From: an uncultured Pelagibacteraceae bacterium
Lineage (GTDB): Bacteria; Pseudomonadota; Alphaproteobacteria; Pelagibacterales; Pelagibacteraceae
Length of the DNA: 62,330 nucleotides
Reading direction: 5' to 3'
Assembly (NCBI GenBank): GCA_902596325.1
Contig: CACJTN010000005.1
Location: 1 to 62,330, forward strand
In this document: piece after piece, positions 8,580 through 17,724 of the stretch
Numbering within the stretch: position 1 is the first letter of the stretch
How the letters are laid out: each line of letters starts with the position of its first letter
The notes under the pieces: generated by a model
Databases searched by the model: none
Told to the model about the DNA's origin: nothing
The model's input: only the letters and a program-made list of their open reading frames with translations
Position numbers and translations under genes: made by a program

Positions 8580-9568
8580 TATTGACTTAAAGCTACATTA
8601 AATATTTTTTTCGTGAAAGAGGGTATAATAGCATTGCCTATTTTATTATAATTGACGATTGTTCCTTTTTTATTCGGAATTTTATTATTTTTATTTATTA
8701 AAATTTTCATATTCATATTAGAAATTTTAATTTGAAATTTTTTACTTTTAGACGAATTATATTCTATAGCCTTTATCTCATTCATTGGAAAAATTAAAAG
8801 ATTTTTTAAAAAATTAAATTTATTATTTTTAATTAGAAATGTCTTTTCTTTGCTACAGTAAATGTCAGCTTTAAAATATTTTACTTTATTACTTTTTATT
8901 TTTTTTAAAATTTTAAAATCTTTTAGTTTAAACGAAGCACACTTATTATTTATAGGGCAATTATTACATAAAGGGTCGGACGGTTTACATATTAAAGATC
9001 CTAATTCCATTAATGCCTGCACGTAATCTCTTTGCCTGGATGAGTATCCGAGTAAATGTGTTTTTAGCATTAAGTTCTCTTTTTTTATTTCGTTAATTTT
9101 CCTCAAATAAAAAATTCTTTTAATTAATCTTTCAATATTACCGTCTAATGGAATTACTTTTCGGTTATACTCTAAAGCTAATATAGCTCTTGAGGTATAA
9201 TCACCGATACCGGGTAATTCCTTTAAGTCTTTTAATGTATCTGGTAGTAGATGCTTCTTTGTTCTCTTTAAAATTAATTTTGCGGTCCTTTTAAGGTTTT
9301 TTGCTCTAGAGTAATAGCCCAAACCCTCCCATAATTTGAGCAACTTTCTATCATCTACTTCAGATAAACTATTTATATTTGGTATTTCATAAACAAATTT
9401 TTTGAAATATGGTATTACTGTTTTTACCTGAGTTTGTTGCAACATAAATTCACTGATTAAAGTATAATAATGAGACTGTTCTTTTGATTTGGGATGACGC
9501 CAAGGAAGATCTCTTTTGTTATTATCATACCAATTTAAAATTTTATTTGATATGTTCAAAGTAGTCAT
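8579..9568 (-). CDS. mutY: A/G-specific adenine DNA glycosylase
   Basis: MutY removes adenine mispaired with 8-oxoguanine. The 329-residue protein shows the catalytic Glu E40 in ISEFMLQQTQV, the helix-hairpin-helix ELPGIGDYTSRA (117-127) with catalytic Asp D142 in PLDGN, and the [4Fe-4S] loop C194-x6-C201-x2-C204-x5-C210. A NUDIX-like C-terminal domain follows (about 225-329). I preferred ATG 9568 (MTTLNISNK) to an upstream start at 9607 because it gives the normal N-terminus. The start codon is directly back to back with that of the divergent DUF721 gene. Confidence 0.95.
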   Translation of the reverse strand: MTTLNISNKILNWYDNNKRDLPWRHPKSKEQSHYYTLISEFMLQQTQVKTVIPYFKKFVYEIPNINSLSEVDDRKLLKLWEGLGYYSRAKNLKRTAKLILKRTKKHLLPDTLKDLKELPGIGDYTSRAILALEYNRKVIPLDGNIERLIKRIFYLRKINEIKKENLMLKTHLLGYSSRQRDYVQALMELGSLICKPSDPLCNNCPINNKCASFKLKDFKILKKIKSNKVKYFKADIYCSKEKTFLIKNNKFNFLKNLLIFPMNEIKAIEYNSSKSKKFQIKISNMNMKILINKNNKIPNKKGTIVNYNKIGNAIIPSFTKKIFNVALSQ

Positions 9569-10042
9569 ATGAAATTTAATACTAAGCAGAGATATAACTC
9601 TATTCAAGGATTAAGATTATTTAAAAACACTTTACCCACAAAAATTAAAAAAATAATTTCTAAAAAGGGAGAAATTTATTCCAAAACTTTGGATAATTGG
9701 AAATATTTAGTAGGTAAAGATTTGTTTAATATTTGTTACCCAAAATCTTACAAAAAATCTAATTTTAAAGGCAAAAGTTTGAATATAATGGTAAAACACG
9801 GACATGAAGTTGATGTTGAATACTCAAAAAAACAAATAATTGACAAAATAAATTATTATTTTGGGTATGATGTTGTAAACGATATTAGAATTAAAACATT
9901 TGATGGAGTGTCTTTAAATACAAAAAAAGATAAAATAATGGTTGTGACAAAAAACAAATTTTCGAAAAAAATTAATACTATAAAAAATGATGACATTAAA
10001 AAATCTTTGAAAAAAATGAGTGATATTTTTAAAAGTAGATGA
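9569..10042 (+). CDS. DUF721 (DciA-like) protein
   Basis: The 157-residue protein contains the DUF721 core (about residues 15-110: W-x-x-x-V-G-x-x-L, then SLNIMVKHGHEVDVEYSKKQIIDKIN and a terminal I-R-I-K). Some DUF721 proteins (DciA) help load the replicative helicase, but that role is known for other lineages and is only inferred here. The C-terminal 45 residues are Lys-rich and low complexity. It precedes a DsbA-like gene and smc and is divergent from mutY, an arrangement shared by many alphaproteobacteria. The stop overlaps the next start by 4 bases. Confidence 0.75.
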   Translation: MKFNTKQRYNSIQGLRLFKNTLPTKIKKIISKKGEIYSKTLDNWKYLVGKDLFNICYPKSYKKSNFKGKSLNIMVKHGHEVDVEYSKKQIIDKINYYFGYDVVNDIRIKTFDGVSLNTKKDKIMVVTKNKFSKKINTIKNDDIKKSLKKMSDIFKSR

Positions 10043-10620
10043 AAAATTTCGTATTAATTATAATTACAATATTTCTAAATTTTAAAACTTTAGCTATCGC
10101 TGAAAATATTGTACCCATTATAGAGGGAGACAAAAATGCAAAAATTAAAATAATTGCCTATGAATCATTAACTTGCAGATTCTGTGGAGACTTTCATACA
10201 AAAGTTTATCCAGAACTTAAAAAAGAATTTATTGATACCGGATTAATTAATATTGAATTTAGAAATTTTCCACTAGATCTCTCTGCTCTGAACGCTTCAA
10301 AAATTGCACATTGTGAAAATAATGGAGACTCAAAAATTCTGCATTATTTATATAAAAGACAAAATCAATGGATTAAAGGTAACAATATTCTTGAGATTAA
10401 TAGTAATTTAAAAAATAGTTTAAAAGATAGCAATTTCAATCTTGATTTTGAAAAGTGTGTTAATAACAAAAATTTAGAGGACCATATTTTAGAGGAGCGA
10501 ATCGATGGTGCAAAGAAATATAACATACAGTCAACACCTACCCTTATAATAAATGATAAAAAGTTCGATAAAAAGCTTAATTATAAAAATTTAAAAAAAA
10601 CTTTAGAAAAAATGATATAA
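10039..10620 (+). CDS. DsbA-family thiol:disulfide oxidoreductase
   Basis: The 193-residue protein has a signal peptide (about 1-21) and a thioredoxin-fold domain with active site C46-R-F-C49 in ESLTCRFCGDFH and the cis-proline motif STPTLII near residue 167. This places it in the periplasm as a DsbA/DsbG-like oxidoreductase, family thioredoxin_4. Redox partners are not present in the window. The start overlaps the DUF721 stop by 4 bases and smc follows after 8 bases. Confidence 0.87.
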   Translation: MKNFVLIIITIFLNFKTLAIAENIVPIIEGDKNAKIKIIAYESLTCRFCGDFHTKVYPELKKEFIDTGLINIEFRNFPLDLSALNASKIAHCENNGDSKILHYLYKRQNQWIKGNNILEINSNLKNSLKDSNFNLDFEKCVNNKNLEDHILEERIDGAKKYNIQSTPTLIINDKKFDKKLNYKNLKKTLEKMI

Positions 10621-10628
10621 CTCATTGA

Positions 10629-13025
10629 ATGGAGTTTAAAAAAATCCAGATAAACGGATTTAAATCTTTCGCCGAAAAAACTACTTTTGACATAAAAGAA
10701 GGTTTAACAGGAATTGTTGGGCCTAATGGATGTGGAAAATCAAACATTGTAGAGTCATTGAGGTGGTGTATGGGTGAAACATCTGCAAAAAGTATGAGAG
10801 GATCAGGAATGGAGGATGTAATATTTTCAGGCACCTCTAATAAACCCTCAAAAAATTTAGCTGAAGTATCTATAAATTTGACAAACGATAATAAAGATGG
10901 CTCTGCAAAATTTAAGGAATTAGATGAAATAGAGATAAGAAGAAAAATAGAAAAAGATAAAGGTTCTAAATTTTACATTAATGATAAAGAAGTTAGGGCA
11001 AAAGATGCTCAAATGTTTTTTGCAGATTTATCAACAGGAGCACATTCACCATCGTTAATTAGTCAAGGAAGAATTGGAGCTCTTGTGACTGCAAAACCAG
11101 CAGATAGAAGAGCTATATTAGAAGAGGCGGCAGGTATTGCGGGATTACATGTAAGAAGACACGAGGCGGAATTAAGACTTGGAGCGGCTGAAAATAATCT
11201 CAAAAGAGCAGATGAATTAAGAAGACAACAAGAAAAACAATTGATTAATTTACAAAAGCAGGCAGAGGAGGCTCAGAGATATAAATTAATTTCAGAGGAG
11301 ATAAAAAAAATTGAAGCTGGCTTATATTTTTTAAAATTAAGAGAAATAGATAGAGAGATAAAAATTGAAAATGAGATTAATCTAGAGGCAGAACAAGAAG
11401 TTGAAAAGTTTAATACTGAATTAGCGAAAATTGAAGACGAAATAGATTTAAATTTAGAAAAAGTTAATCCTATTAGAGAAAAGAATATGGAAGATCTGTC
11501 AAAGATACAAAGATTAAATTTAGAATTACAAAATATTGATGAAGAAAATGAGAGAATAAAAAATGAAATGGAAAACATTAAAAATTCTCTTAAAATGATT
11601 TCTGAGGATAAAGATCGAGAAAAAAGTATTATTATTGATGCCAACTCAAATGAGAAAAGACTAAAAGAAGAAAAAAGTGAATTAATTGATATAGATTCAA
11701 AATATTACGAGACGGAGAAAAAATCTAGTGAAGATTTAAATAATTCGAAAAATAAACTTCAGCACGAAATTGAAAATATTAAGGAATTAATAAAATCAAA
11801 TAAAAATGGTGAAGCTATCTTGCTTTTAGATGAATGTAAAAACCTTATTGAAGAATATGCAGATAGCTATAGTAGAAATCAAAATATTAAAAAAGATTCT
11901 ATTAAAAGAAGTCAAAGAATCAAAACGATAGAGACTGAAATTGAGAGTTGGAAAAATTTGACAATTAATTCAGAGAAAATGGTTAATGAGCTTGAAGAAA
12001 GAAAAATAAAGTTTAACGACAAATTAGAAGAATTCGAGAGCCAACCTCAATCACAAGCGGAGAAGAAAGGTAAAATTTCTGAAAATTTGAGAATTTCTGA
12101 ACAAGAAAAAAGTGCAAATGAATTAAAAATAAGTGATCTGGATGAAAAAATTTCTGAGTTAAGAAAAAATTTGAATTTTACTAAGGAAAGTTCAATAGAA
12201 ATTAGAGAAAGAAAAGCTAGTTCTGGAGCAACAGTCGAAGGCTTAAACAAAAGAAGACAAGACTTATTGGACAGAGTGCAAGATGAGCTAAGTTTAAATG
12301 AGAGTGAATTATTAAATTATTCTAATTTAGAAAAAGAAAATGAATTTCCGGATGCGTTAACACAAGAAGAGTTACTTGATGAGAAAAAAAGACAAAGAGA
12401 TAAATTAGGATCTGTCAATTTAAGAGCTGATGAGGAGACAAGTAAATATGAAAATGAAATTAAAAAAATGGAAAAAGATAGACAAGACTTAGTAAGTGCA
12501 ATTATAAAGTTGAAAGAGAGTATTAACGAATTAAATCAAAAAGGTAGAGAAAGATTATTAAATGCATTTGAGAAAGTTAATAGAAAATTCAATGAGGTTT
12601 ACACAAAACTTTTTAATGGAGGCAACGCAAAATTAGAGCTGGTAGATTCTGATGATCCTTTAGACGCTGGACTTGAGATGCTTGTTAGTCCTCCAGGAAA
12701 AAGGCTGCAATCAATCACACTACTTTCAGGTGGCGAGCAAGCTTTAACAGCATTATCACTTATATTTGCAGTTTTTTTAACCAATCCATCTCCAATATGT
12801 GTTTTAGATGAAGTTGATGCTCCTTTAGATGATGCTAATGTAACCAGATTTTGTAATTTGTTGGATGAACTAACCAAGATTACTTCGACAAGATTTATAA
12901 TTGTAACTCATCATGCACTAACTATGTCAAAAATGGATAGGCTATATGGTGTAACAATGCCAGAGAAAGGTATTAGTCAATTAGTTGCGGTTGACTTGCA
13001 AAAAGCAGAAAGTATGGTCGCATGA
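10629..13025 (+). CDS. smc: Chromosome segregation ATPase SMC, short form
   Basis: SMC organises and segregates the chromosome. The N-terminal head has INGFKSFAEKTTF and Walker A GPNGCGKS (31-38), then the typical ISQGRIGALVTAKPADRRAILEEAAGI region split over residues 134-165. The C-terminal head has the ABC signature LLSGGEQ (from 698) and Walker B ICVLDEVDAPLDD (about 723-735). At 798 residues it is about 350 shorter than usual SMCs. The middle (about 170-615) is Glu/Lys-rich coiled coil throughout, and I cannot find a globular hinge. The coil midpoint, near residue 392, holds SNKNGEAILLLDECKN; a second break, SQPQSQ, lies near residue 472. No frameshift is needed to read the gene. Confidence 0.93.
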   Translation: MEFKKIQINGFKSFAEKTTFDIKEGLTGIVGPNGCGKSNIVESLRWCMGETSAKSMRGSGMEDVIFSGTSNKPSKNLAEVSINLTNDNKDGSAKFKELDEIEIRRKIEKDKGSKFYINDKEVRAKDAQMFFADLSTGAHSPSLISQGRIGALVTAKPADRRAILEEAAGIAGLHVRRHEAELRLGAAENNLKRADELRRQQEKQLINLQKQAEEAQRYKLISEEIKKIEAGLYFLKLREIDREIKIENEINLEAEQEVEKFNTELAKIEDEIDLNLEKVNPIREKNMEDLSKIQRLNLELQNIDEENERIKNEMENIKNSLKMISEDKDREKSIIIDANSNEKRLKEEKSELIDIDSKYYETEKKSSEDLNNSKNKLQHEIENIKELIKSNKNGEAILLLDECKNLIEEYADSYSRNQNIKKDSIKRSQRIKTIETEIESWKNLTINSEKMVNELEERKIKFNDKLEEFESQPQSQAEKKGKISENLRISEQEKSANELKISDLDEKISELRKNLNFTKESSIEIRERKASSGATVEGLNKRRQDLLDRVQDELSLNESELLNYSNLEKENEFPDALTQEELLDEKKRQRDKLGSVNLRADEETSKYENEIKKMEKDRQDLVSAIIKLKESINELNQKGRERLLNAFEKVNRKFNEVYTKLFNGGNAKLELVDSDDPLDAGLEMLVSPPGKRLQSITLLSGGEQALTALSLIFAVFLTNPSPICVLDEVDAPLDDANVTRFCNLLDELTKITSTRFIIVTHHALTMSKMDRLYGVTMPEKGISQLVAVDLQKAESMVA

Positions 13026-13026
13026 C

Positions 13027-13302
13027 ATGCCAGAAAATCAGTTTAAAACTCGCCTTAAAATTGCAAAAGAGAAGGCTAAAAATAAATTAGAAAAAAAAAA
13101 CCAAGAACCCTCTTCAAATATAGGACAAGCCTTCAAAATGAGTACAGAACTAGTATCTGCAGTTGCGGTTGGGACAATTATTGGGTTTATTTTAGACAAA
13201 TGGTTTGGTACTAAACCATGGTTAATTTTATTATTTTTTTTTGTAGGAGTGATTGCTGGAATAATGAATGTAATTAGATCTGCAAAAAAATTGCAAAAAT
13301 AG
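13027..13302 (+). CDS. AtpI/AtpZ-like ATP synthase assembly protein
   Basis: The 91-residue protein has a basic, Lys-rich N-terminus (1-40) and two transmembrane helices (about 45-62 and 68-86) around the conserved GFILDKWFGTKPW loop, matching the small ATP-synthase I family encoded ahead of atpB. It is thought to assist assembly of the c-ring. I used ATG 13027 (MPENQFK), 1 base after the smc stop, rather than an upstream start inside smc. AtpB starts 9 bases downstream. Confidence 0.85.
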   Translation: MPENQFKTRLKIAKEKAKNKLEKKNQEPSSNIGQAFKMSTELVSAVAVGTIIGFILDKWFGTKPWLILLFFFVGVIAGIMNVIRSAKKLQK

Positions 13303-13311
13303 AAAAATTTT

Positions 13312-14046
13312 ATGGCGACAAATCCAATGTACCAATTCAACGTTTACAGAATTGGACCCGAAATTAAATTAGGTGATATAGATTTATCATTTACTAACGC
13401 TAGTTTGTTTATGGTTTTAAGTGCATTAACAGTCTTAATAATATTCAAACTTGGTTCAAAAAAAAACATTATAATACCTAACAAAATTCAATTATTAGCT
13501 GAGTTAAGTTATAGTTTTATTTCAAAGATGATAAGTGATACCGCTGGAACTAAGGCTAAACCTTATTTTTCATTCATATTTTCACTTTTTATGTTTGTTT
13601 TGTTTTGTAATATGTTGGGTATGATACCTTATTCTTTTACTGTCACAAGTCACATTATAGTAACATTTGTATTGGCAGCTTTTATATTTATAGGAGTAAC
13701 AATTATAGGATTTTTAAAACATGGGTTAGGTTACTTAAAATTGTTTGTGCCTAGTGGAGTGCCAATAGTTTTATTGCCACTTATTGTTGTTATAGAAATA
13801 ATTTCATATCTTAGCAGACCAATAAGTTTGTCGGTAAGATTATTTGCAAACATGATGGCTGGACATACAATGATGAAGGTTTTTGGAGGTTTTGTAGTTA
13901 GTTTAGGCATAGTCGGAGGCTGGTTGCCTCTAAGTTTTTCAGTTGCACTTACAGGGCTAGAGATTCTAGTTGCGTTTCTTCAAGCATATGTTTTTGCAAT
14001 TTTAACATGCATATACTTAAATGATGCATTAAATTTACACCATTAA
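13312..14046 (+). CDS. atpB: F1Fo ATP synthase subunit a
   Basis: Subunit a forms the proton half-channels against the c-ring in the inner membrane. The 244-residue protein has about five or six transmembrane segments and the essential arginine R176 in SLSVRLFANMMAGH. NMLGMIPYSFT and the C-terminal LEILVAFLQAYVFAILTCIYL are also conserved. It lies in the order atpI-B-E-F'-F, which is the standard alphaproteobacterial Fo operon; the F1 genes are not in this window. Confidence 0.97.
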   Translation: MATNPMYQFNVYRIGPEIKLGDIDLSFTNASLFMVLSALTVLIIFKLGSKKNIIIPNKIQLLAELSYSFISKMISDTAGTKAKPYFSFIFSLFMFVLFCNMLGMIPYSFTVTSHIIVTFVLAAFIFIGVTIIGFLKHGLGYLKLFVPSGVPIVLLPLIVVIEIISYLSRPISLSVRLFANMMAGHTMMKVFGGFVVSLGIVGGWLPLSFSVALTGLEILVAFLQAYVFAILTCIYLNDALNLHH

Positions 14047-14050
14047 ATAA

Positions 14051-14057
14051 AAGGAGG
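14051..14057 (+). promoter_or_regulatory. Strong ribosome binding site of atpE
   Basis: AAGGAGG lies 5 bases before ATG 14063. It is one of the few near-perfect Shine-Dalgarno sequences in the window and fits the need to make many c subunits per complex. Confidence 0.8.
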
Positions 14058-14062
14058 ATATA

Positions 14063-14290
14063 ATGGAATTAGAAGCAGCAAAAATGATAGGTGCAGGATT
14101 AGCAGCGATTGCACTAGCAGGAGCGGGTGTTGGAATAGGAATTATTTTTGGTAATTACCTATCTGGAGCTATGAGAAATCCGTCTGCAGCACAAAAACAG
14201 TTTCCTAATTTACTTTTAGGTTTTGCATTAGCCGAAGCTACTGGTTTGTTTGGATTAGTTGTTGCATTAATTATATTATTTGCATTTTAA
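14063..14290 (+). CDS. atpE: F1Fo ATP synthase subunit c
   Basis: Subunit c forms the rotating proteolipid ring. The 75-residue hairpin has two transmembrane helices (about 8-32 and 50-74) and the ion-carrying carboxylate E58 in ALAEATGLFGLVVA, with the Gly-rich AGAGVGIGIIFG in helix 1 and the RNPSAA polar loop. The sequence around E58 resembles proton-binding rather than sodium-binding c subunits. A strong ribosome binding site precedes it. Confidence 0.97.
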   Translation: MELEAAKMIGAGLAAIALAGAGVGIGIIFGNYLSGAMRNPSAAQKQFPNLLLGFALAEATGLFGLVVALIILFAF

Positions 14291-14298
14291 TATAGTTG

Positions 14299-14889
14299 AT
14301 GTTTACTAAGAAAACTTTATTTAGTATAACTTTATACTGCACTTTAGTTACGACAGCTTTAAGTGCAGAAAGTGGAGGTATGCCTCAACTAGACCCTGAA
14401 TTTTGGTTTTCTCAAATATTTTGGTTAATATTCACTTTCAGCTTATTATTTTTTATTTTATCAAAATTTATCTTACCCAATATCAGTTCTAACTTGGAGA
14501 ATAGAAAGTCACAAATATTAGAAAATATTGAAAAAGCAGAAGAGCAGAGACAAGAAAGCGAGGATAAAATTAAAGAGTTTGACAAAATTATTTATAACAG
14601 CAAAGTCCAAGCAAAAAATATTTTAAATGAAGCTAAGAAAAAGATAAGTGAGGATATAAATAACAAAAAAAAACTACTTGAAGACGAAATTAACTCTGAG
14701 ATAAAAGCTGTTGAAATTGAAATAAATGAATTAAGAAAACGCTCTCCAGAAACAATTAATCAAATTGCTATAAGTACATCTTCAGATTTACTAAAACAAT
14801 TAATTGGAGCAGATGTTAATCAAAGTAATATTTCAGCAATAGTTGAGGATTTATCCAAAAAAGAAAAAGGCAAATATTATGGAGTTTGA
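14299..14889 (+). CDS. atpF': F1Fo ATP synthase subunit b'
   Basis: The 196-residue protein begins with a hydrophobic export-like stretch (about 1-22), then MPQLDPEFWFSQIFWLIFTFSLLFFIL, a b-type membrane anchor, and a long charged coiled coil that forms half of the peripheral stalk. Two b-type genes in a row are normal in alphaproteobacteria; the first (b') has this MPQLDP motif. I used ATG 14299; a TTG at 14296 is also in frame. The 3' end overlaps atpF by 11 bases. Confidence 0.93.
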   Translation: MFTKKTLFSITLYCTLVTTALSAESGGMPQLDPEFWFSQIFWLIFTFSLLFFILSKFILPNISSNLENRKSQILENIEKAEEQRQESEDKIKEFDKIIYNSKVQAKNILNEAKKKISEDINNKKKLLEDEINSEIKAVEIEINELRKRSPETINQIAISTSSDLLKQLIGADVNQSNISAIVEDLSKKEKGKYYGV

Positions 14890-15376
14890 TGCAACATTTT
14901 GGGTAGCAATATCATTTGTTATATTTTTTGTTGGATTAGTTTATTTAAAAGTTCCACAAAAAGTTAACGATCTTTTGACTAAAATGATTGTTGATATTAA
15001 AAAGGAAATTGATGAGAGTGAAAAACTTAGAACAGAGTCAAAAGAACTTCTAGTTAAAGCAAAAAATAAACTGGATAGTGCAGAAAAAGAAAAAAAGAGA
15101 ATAATCGAGGAGGCCAAAAGTGATGCAGAGCGTTTGATTATTGAAATGAATGATAAATTTCATAAATCATCAGAATTGAAAAAGAATTTGGCTCAAAATA
15201 AAATAAACCAAATGAAAGACAACGCTATTAAAGATATAAAGAATACGTCAATCAAAATTGCTATAGACTCGGTAAAAAAAGTGATTACTAGTTCGGTTGA
15301 TAAAACAAAATTAGATGCTTTATTTGCAAAAAATCTTAAAGAAACAAAAGAACAAATAAAAAAAATAAATTCCTAG
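14879..15376 (+). CDS. atpF: F1Fo ATP synthase subunit b
   Basis: The 165-residue protein has the short N-terminal anchor MEFDATFWVAISFVIFFVGLV and then a charged coiled coil (about 30-160), as expected for the second stalk subunit. I used ATG 14879 because it gives the membrane anchor directly; a longer in-frame start at 14843 lies inside the b' gene. It is the last gene of the Fo operon and is followed by a terminator hairpin. Confidence 0.93.
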   Translation: MEFDATFWVAISFVIFFVGLVYLKVPQKVNDLLTKMIVDIKKEIDESEKLRTESKELLVKAKNKLDSAEKEKKRIIEEAKSDAERLIIEMNDKFHKSSELKKNLAQNKINQMKDNAIKDIKNTSIKIAIDSVKKVITSSVDKTKLDALFAKNLKETKEQIKKINS

Positions 15377-15400
15377 AAAGTAATTTCGTTACTTTTTTTT
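15377..15400 (+). terminator. Rho-independent terminator after the Fo operon
   Basis: AAAGTAA (15377-15383) pairs with TTACTTT (15389-15395) around loop TTTCG, and the T-run continues to 15400. Only one G-C pair is present, so it may be weak, but its position 1 base after the atpF stop supports the call. Confidence 0.7.
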
Positions 15401-15421
15401 AAAATAATATAAATTGACGTT

Positions 15422-16876
15422 ATGAAATCAATTGTAATCGGCTCAGGTTTTGGTGGTATTGCTGCAGCTTTAAGACTTAAAGCTAAAGGACACGACGTTA
15501 CATTAGTTGAAAAACATAATGATTTAGGTGGCCGAGCTAGAGTTTTTGAGAGGAATGGATTTAAATTTGATGGAGGTCCAACTGTAATAACGGCCCCACA
15601 TTTAATCTATGAATTATTTGAAATGTTTAATAAAGATCCATCAAATTATATCGAAATAAAGCCATTAGATGTTTGGTATAGGTTTGTCTTTGAAGATGGA
15701 TTTAGCTTTGACTATTCAGGGAATGAAAATTCAATGAGAGACCAAATAGAAAAAATAAGTAAAAAAGATTTGAGTGGATATATTAAGCTAGTAGATTTTA
15801 CAAAAAGAATTTTTGACAAAGGTTTTACTGAATTATCAGATGTACCTTTTGATAAACCACTTTTCATGATGAAACAATTGCCATCCTTGTTCAGCCTTAA
15901 GAGTTATAAGTCTGTTTACTCTTTGGTTTCATCATATGTTGAAAATGAAAAACTAAGAAGAATGCTGAGTATGCATCCTTTATTAGTTGGAGGCAATCCA
16001 TTTACCACGACTTCTATTTATGGACTTATTTTATACTTAGAAAAGAAATGGGGAATTCATTATTCAATGGGTGGTACTGGTGCAATAATTAAGGGGCTAG
16101 AGAAATTAATGTTAGAAGAAAAAATTGAAATTATTAAAAATTCCGAGGCAACTAAATTTTATATGCAAAATGGAAAAATTACATCTGTAGAAATTAATAA
16201 TTCACACAAATTAAATGCCGATAATGTGATATGTAATGCAGATCCACCAAATGTTTACGATCAATTGATAAATAACAAAAAAAATTCCTTATTTGAATGG
16301 AAAAGAAAAAGAATGGATTACTCAATGGGATTATTTGTTTATTACTTTGGTACAAAAAAAGTTTATGAGAAAGTAGCTCATCACACAATTAAATTTGGGA
16401 ACAAATACAAAGAGCACCTAAATGATATATTTGATAAAAAAAAATTAAACGACGACATTAGTTATTATCTCCATAGACCTTCAGCAACTGACAAATCGAT
16501 GGCACCTGAAGGACACGACTGCTTTTATGTTTTAGTTCCAGTGCCAAATAATCAATCTAAAATAAAGTGGAGCGACGAAGGTGAAAGAATGAAAAATCTA
16601 GTAATAGAAAAAATGCAAAATCATTTACTTCCAGAATTAAAAGAAAATATTGTTGAAGATTTTTATTTAACTCCTGATTATTTTGAAAGCGAATTAAATA
16701 CAAAATATGGATCTGGATTTTCGATTCAGCCTAAATTTAGTCAATCAGCATATTTTAGATTTCATAATAAATCCGAAATATGCAAAGGATTATATTTTGT
16801 AGGAGCTGGCACTCATCCAGGAGCGGGCGTTCCTGGTGTTCTGTCTTCAGCAAAAGTATTAGATAAAATTATCTAA
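15422..16876 (+). CDS. crtI: Phytoene desaturase
   Basis: CrtI desaturates phytoene to lycopene. The 484-residue protein has the N-terminal FAD motif GSGFGGIAAALRL (8-20), then EKHNDLGGRARVFE and GGPTVITAP, and the C-terminal flavin motif GLYFVGAGTHPGAGVPGVLSS, all diagnostic of bacterial CrtI. It starts a run of co-oriented genes crtI-crtB-crtY-blh-orf57-ispH-thrB-rnhA. The terminator of the ATP synthase operon lies 21 bases upstream, so transcription should start anew close to the gene. The stop and the crtB start share a base. Confidence 0.96.
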   Translation: MKSIVIGSGFGGIAAALRLKAKGHDVTLVEKHNDLGGRARVFERNGFKFDGGPTVITAPHLIYELFEMFNKDPSNYIEIKPLDVWYRFVFEDGFSFDYSGNENSMRDQIEKISKKDLSGYIKLVDFTKRIFDKGFTELSDVPFDKPLFMMKQLPSLFSLKSYKSVYSLVSSYVENEKLRRMLSMHPLLVGGNPFTTTSIYGLILYLEKKWGIHYSMGGTGAIIKGLEKLMLEEKIEIIKNSEATKFYMQNGKITSVEINNSHKLNADNVICNADPPNVYDQLINNKKNSLFEWKRKRMDYSMGLFVYYFGTKKVYEKVAHHTIKFGNKYKEHLNDIFDKKKLNDDISYYLHRPSATDKSMAPEGHDCFYVLVPVPNNQSKIKWSDEGERMKNLVIEKMQNHLLPELKENIVEDFYLTPDYFESELNTKYGSGFSIQPKFSQSAYFRFHNKSEICKGLYFVGAGTHPGAGVPGVLSSAKVLDKII

Positions 16877-17724
16877 TGTCACAAAATTACCTATCAATCT
16901 ACGCAAAGTCTTTTAATTGGGCTGGATTTTTTTTACCAAAATCAAAGTATAATAATTGCTCAACCTTGTATGATTTCTGTAGAACTGTAGATAATATCGC
17001 TGATGAAGAGGATAACTTAGATAGTAAGAAGAAAAATTTTAAAGATTTTAAAAAAAGATTTTATGAAAAAGACTTTAGTTCAATTAAAATAAAAAATATG
17101 TGGCAACTAATTAATGAGTTTTCTATATCTACAAAAATAATAGACGATTTATTCGATGGGATTGAAACCGATTTGCAGGAAAAAGTTTTATTAAGTAATG
17201 AGAAAGATTTATTAATTTATTCATATAGAGTAGCAGGAACAGTAGGATTAATGATGGCAAAAATATTAAAAGTTAAGTCAAATTTGGCATTAACTTCAGC
17301 AATTGATTTAGGAATTGCCATGCAATTAACAAATATTGCTAGAGATGTAATTGAAGATTCGGGAAGAAACAGAAAGTATATTGATAATAATTTTAACAAA
17401 ATTAAGGAAACAATAAAATTAGCTGATACTTTCTATAATAGTTCATTTAGATCAATTAGTGAAATACCTATTTCTTGTAGATTTGCAATTTTAGTAGCTA
17501 GGCGTGTTTATAGACAAATTGGGAATGAGATTATAAAGAAAAGAGATTTTGAAGATTATAAACGATCAGGAAAAATATTTGTCACAAAAATAGGAAAAGT
17601 AAAAGAAACTTTTTTAAGTATTTACGATTTTATTTTATTACTATTTTTGAAACCTGATAAGCATAATCTTGATTTTCATCACATTAATATAAGGAGAGAA
17701 ATAAATTTAGATGATAGATTTTAA
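16876..17724 (+). CDS. crtB: Phytoene synthase
   Basis: CrtB condenses two geranylgeranyl diphosphates to phytoene. The 282-residue protein has both Asp-rich motifs of the squalene/phytoene synthase family: DNIADEED (D39-x3-D43) and NIARDVIEDSGRNRKY in the middle third. SYRVAGTVGLMMAK between them is also a family motif. A GGPP synthase gene (crtE) is not in this window. It overlaps crtI by one base and crtY by 14 bases, suggesting translational coupling. Confidence 0.95.
   Translation: MSQNYLSIYAKSFNWAGFFLPKSKYNNCSTLYDFCRTVDNIADEEDNLDSKKKNFKDFKKRFYEKDFSSIKIKNMWQLINEFSISTKIIDDLFDGIETDLQEKVLLSNEKDLLIYSYRVAGTVGLMMAKILKVKSNLALTSAIDLGIAMQLTNIARDVIEDSGRNRKYIDNNFNKIKETIKLADTFYNSSFRSISEIPISCRFAILVARRVYRQIGNEIIKKRDFEDYKRSGKIFVTKIGKVKETFLSIYDFILLLFLKPDKHNLDFHHINIRREINLDDRF

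Noticed and set aside
11273-11644. 123-codon open frame on the minus strand
   Set aside because: It is the complement of the Glu/Lys-rich smc coiled coil, which gives Ser/Phe/Ile-rich antisense translation by composition alone.
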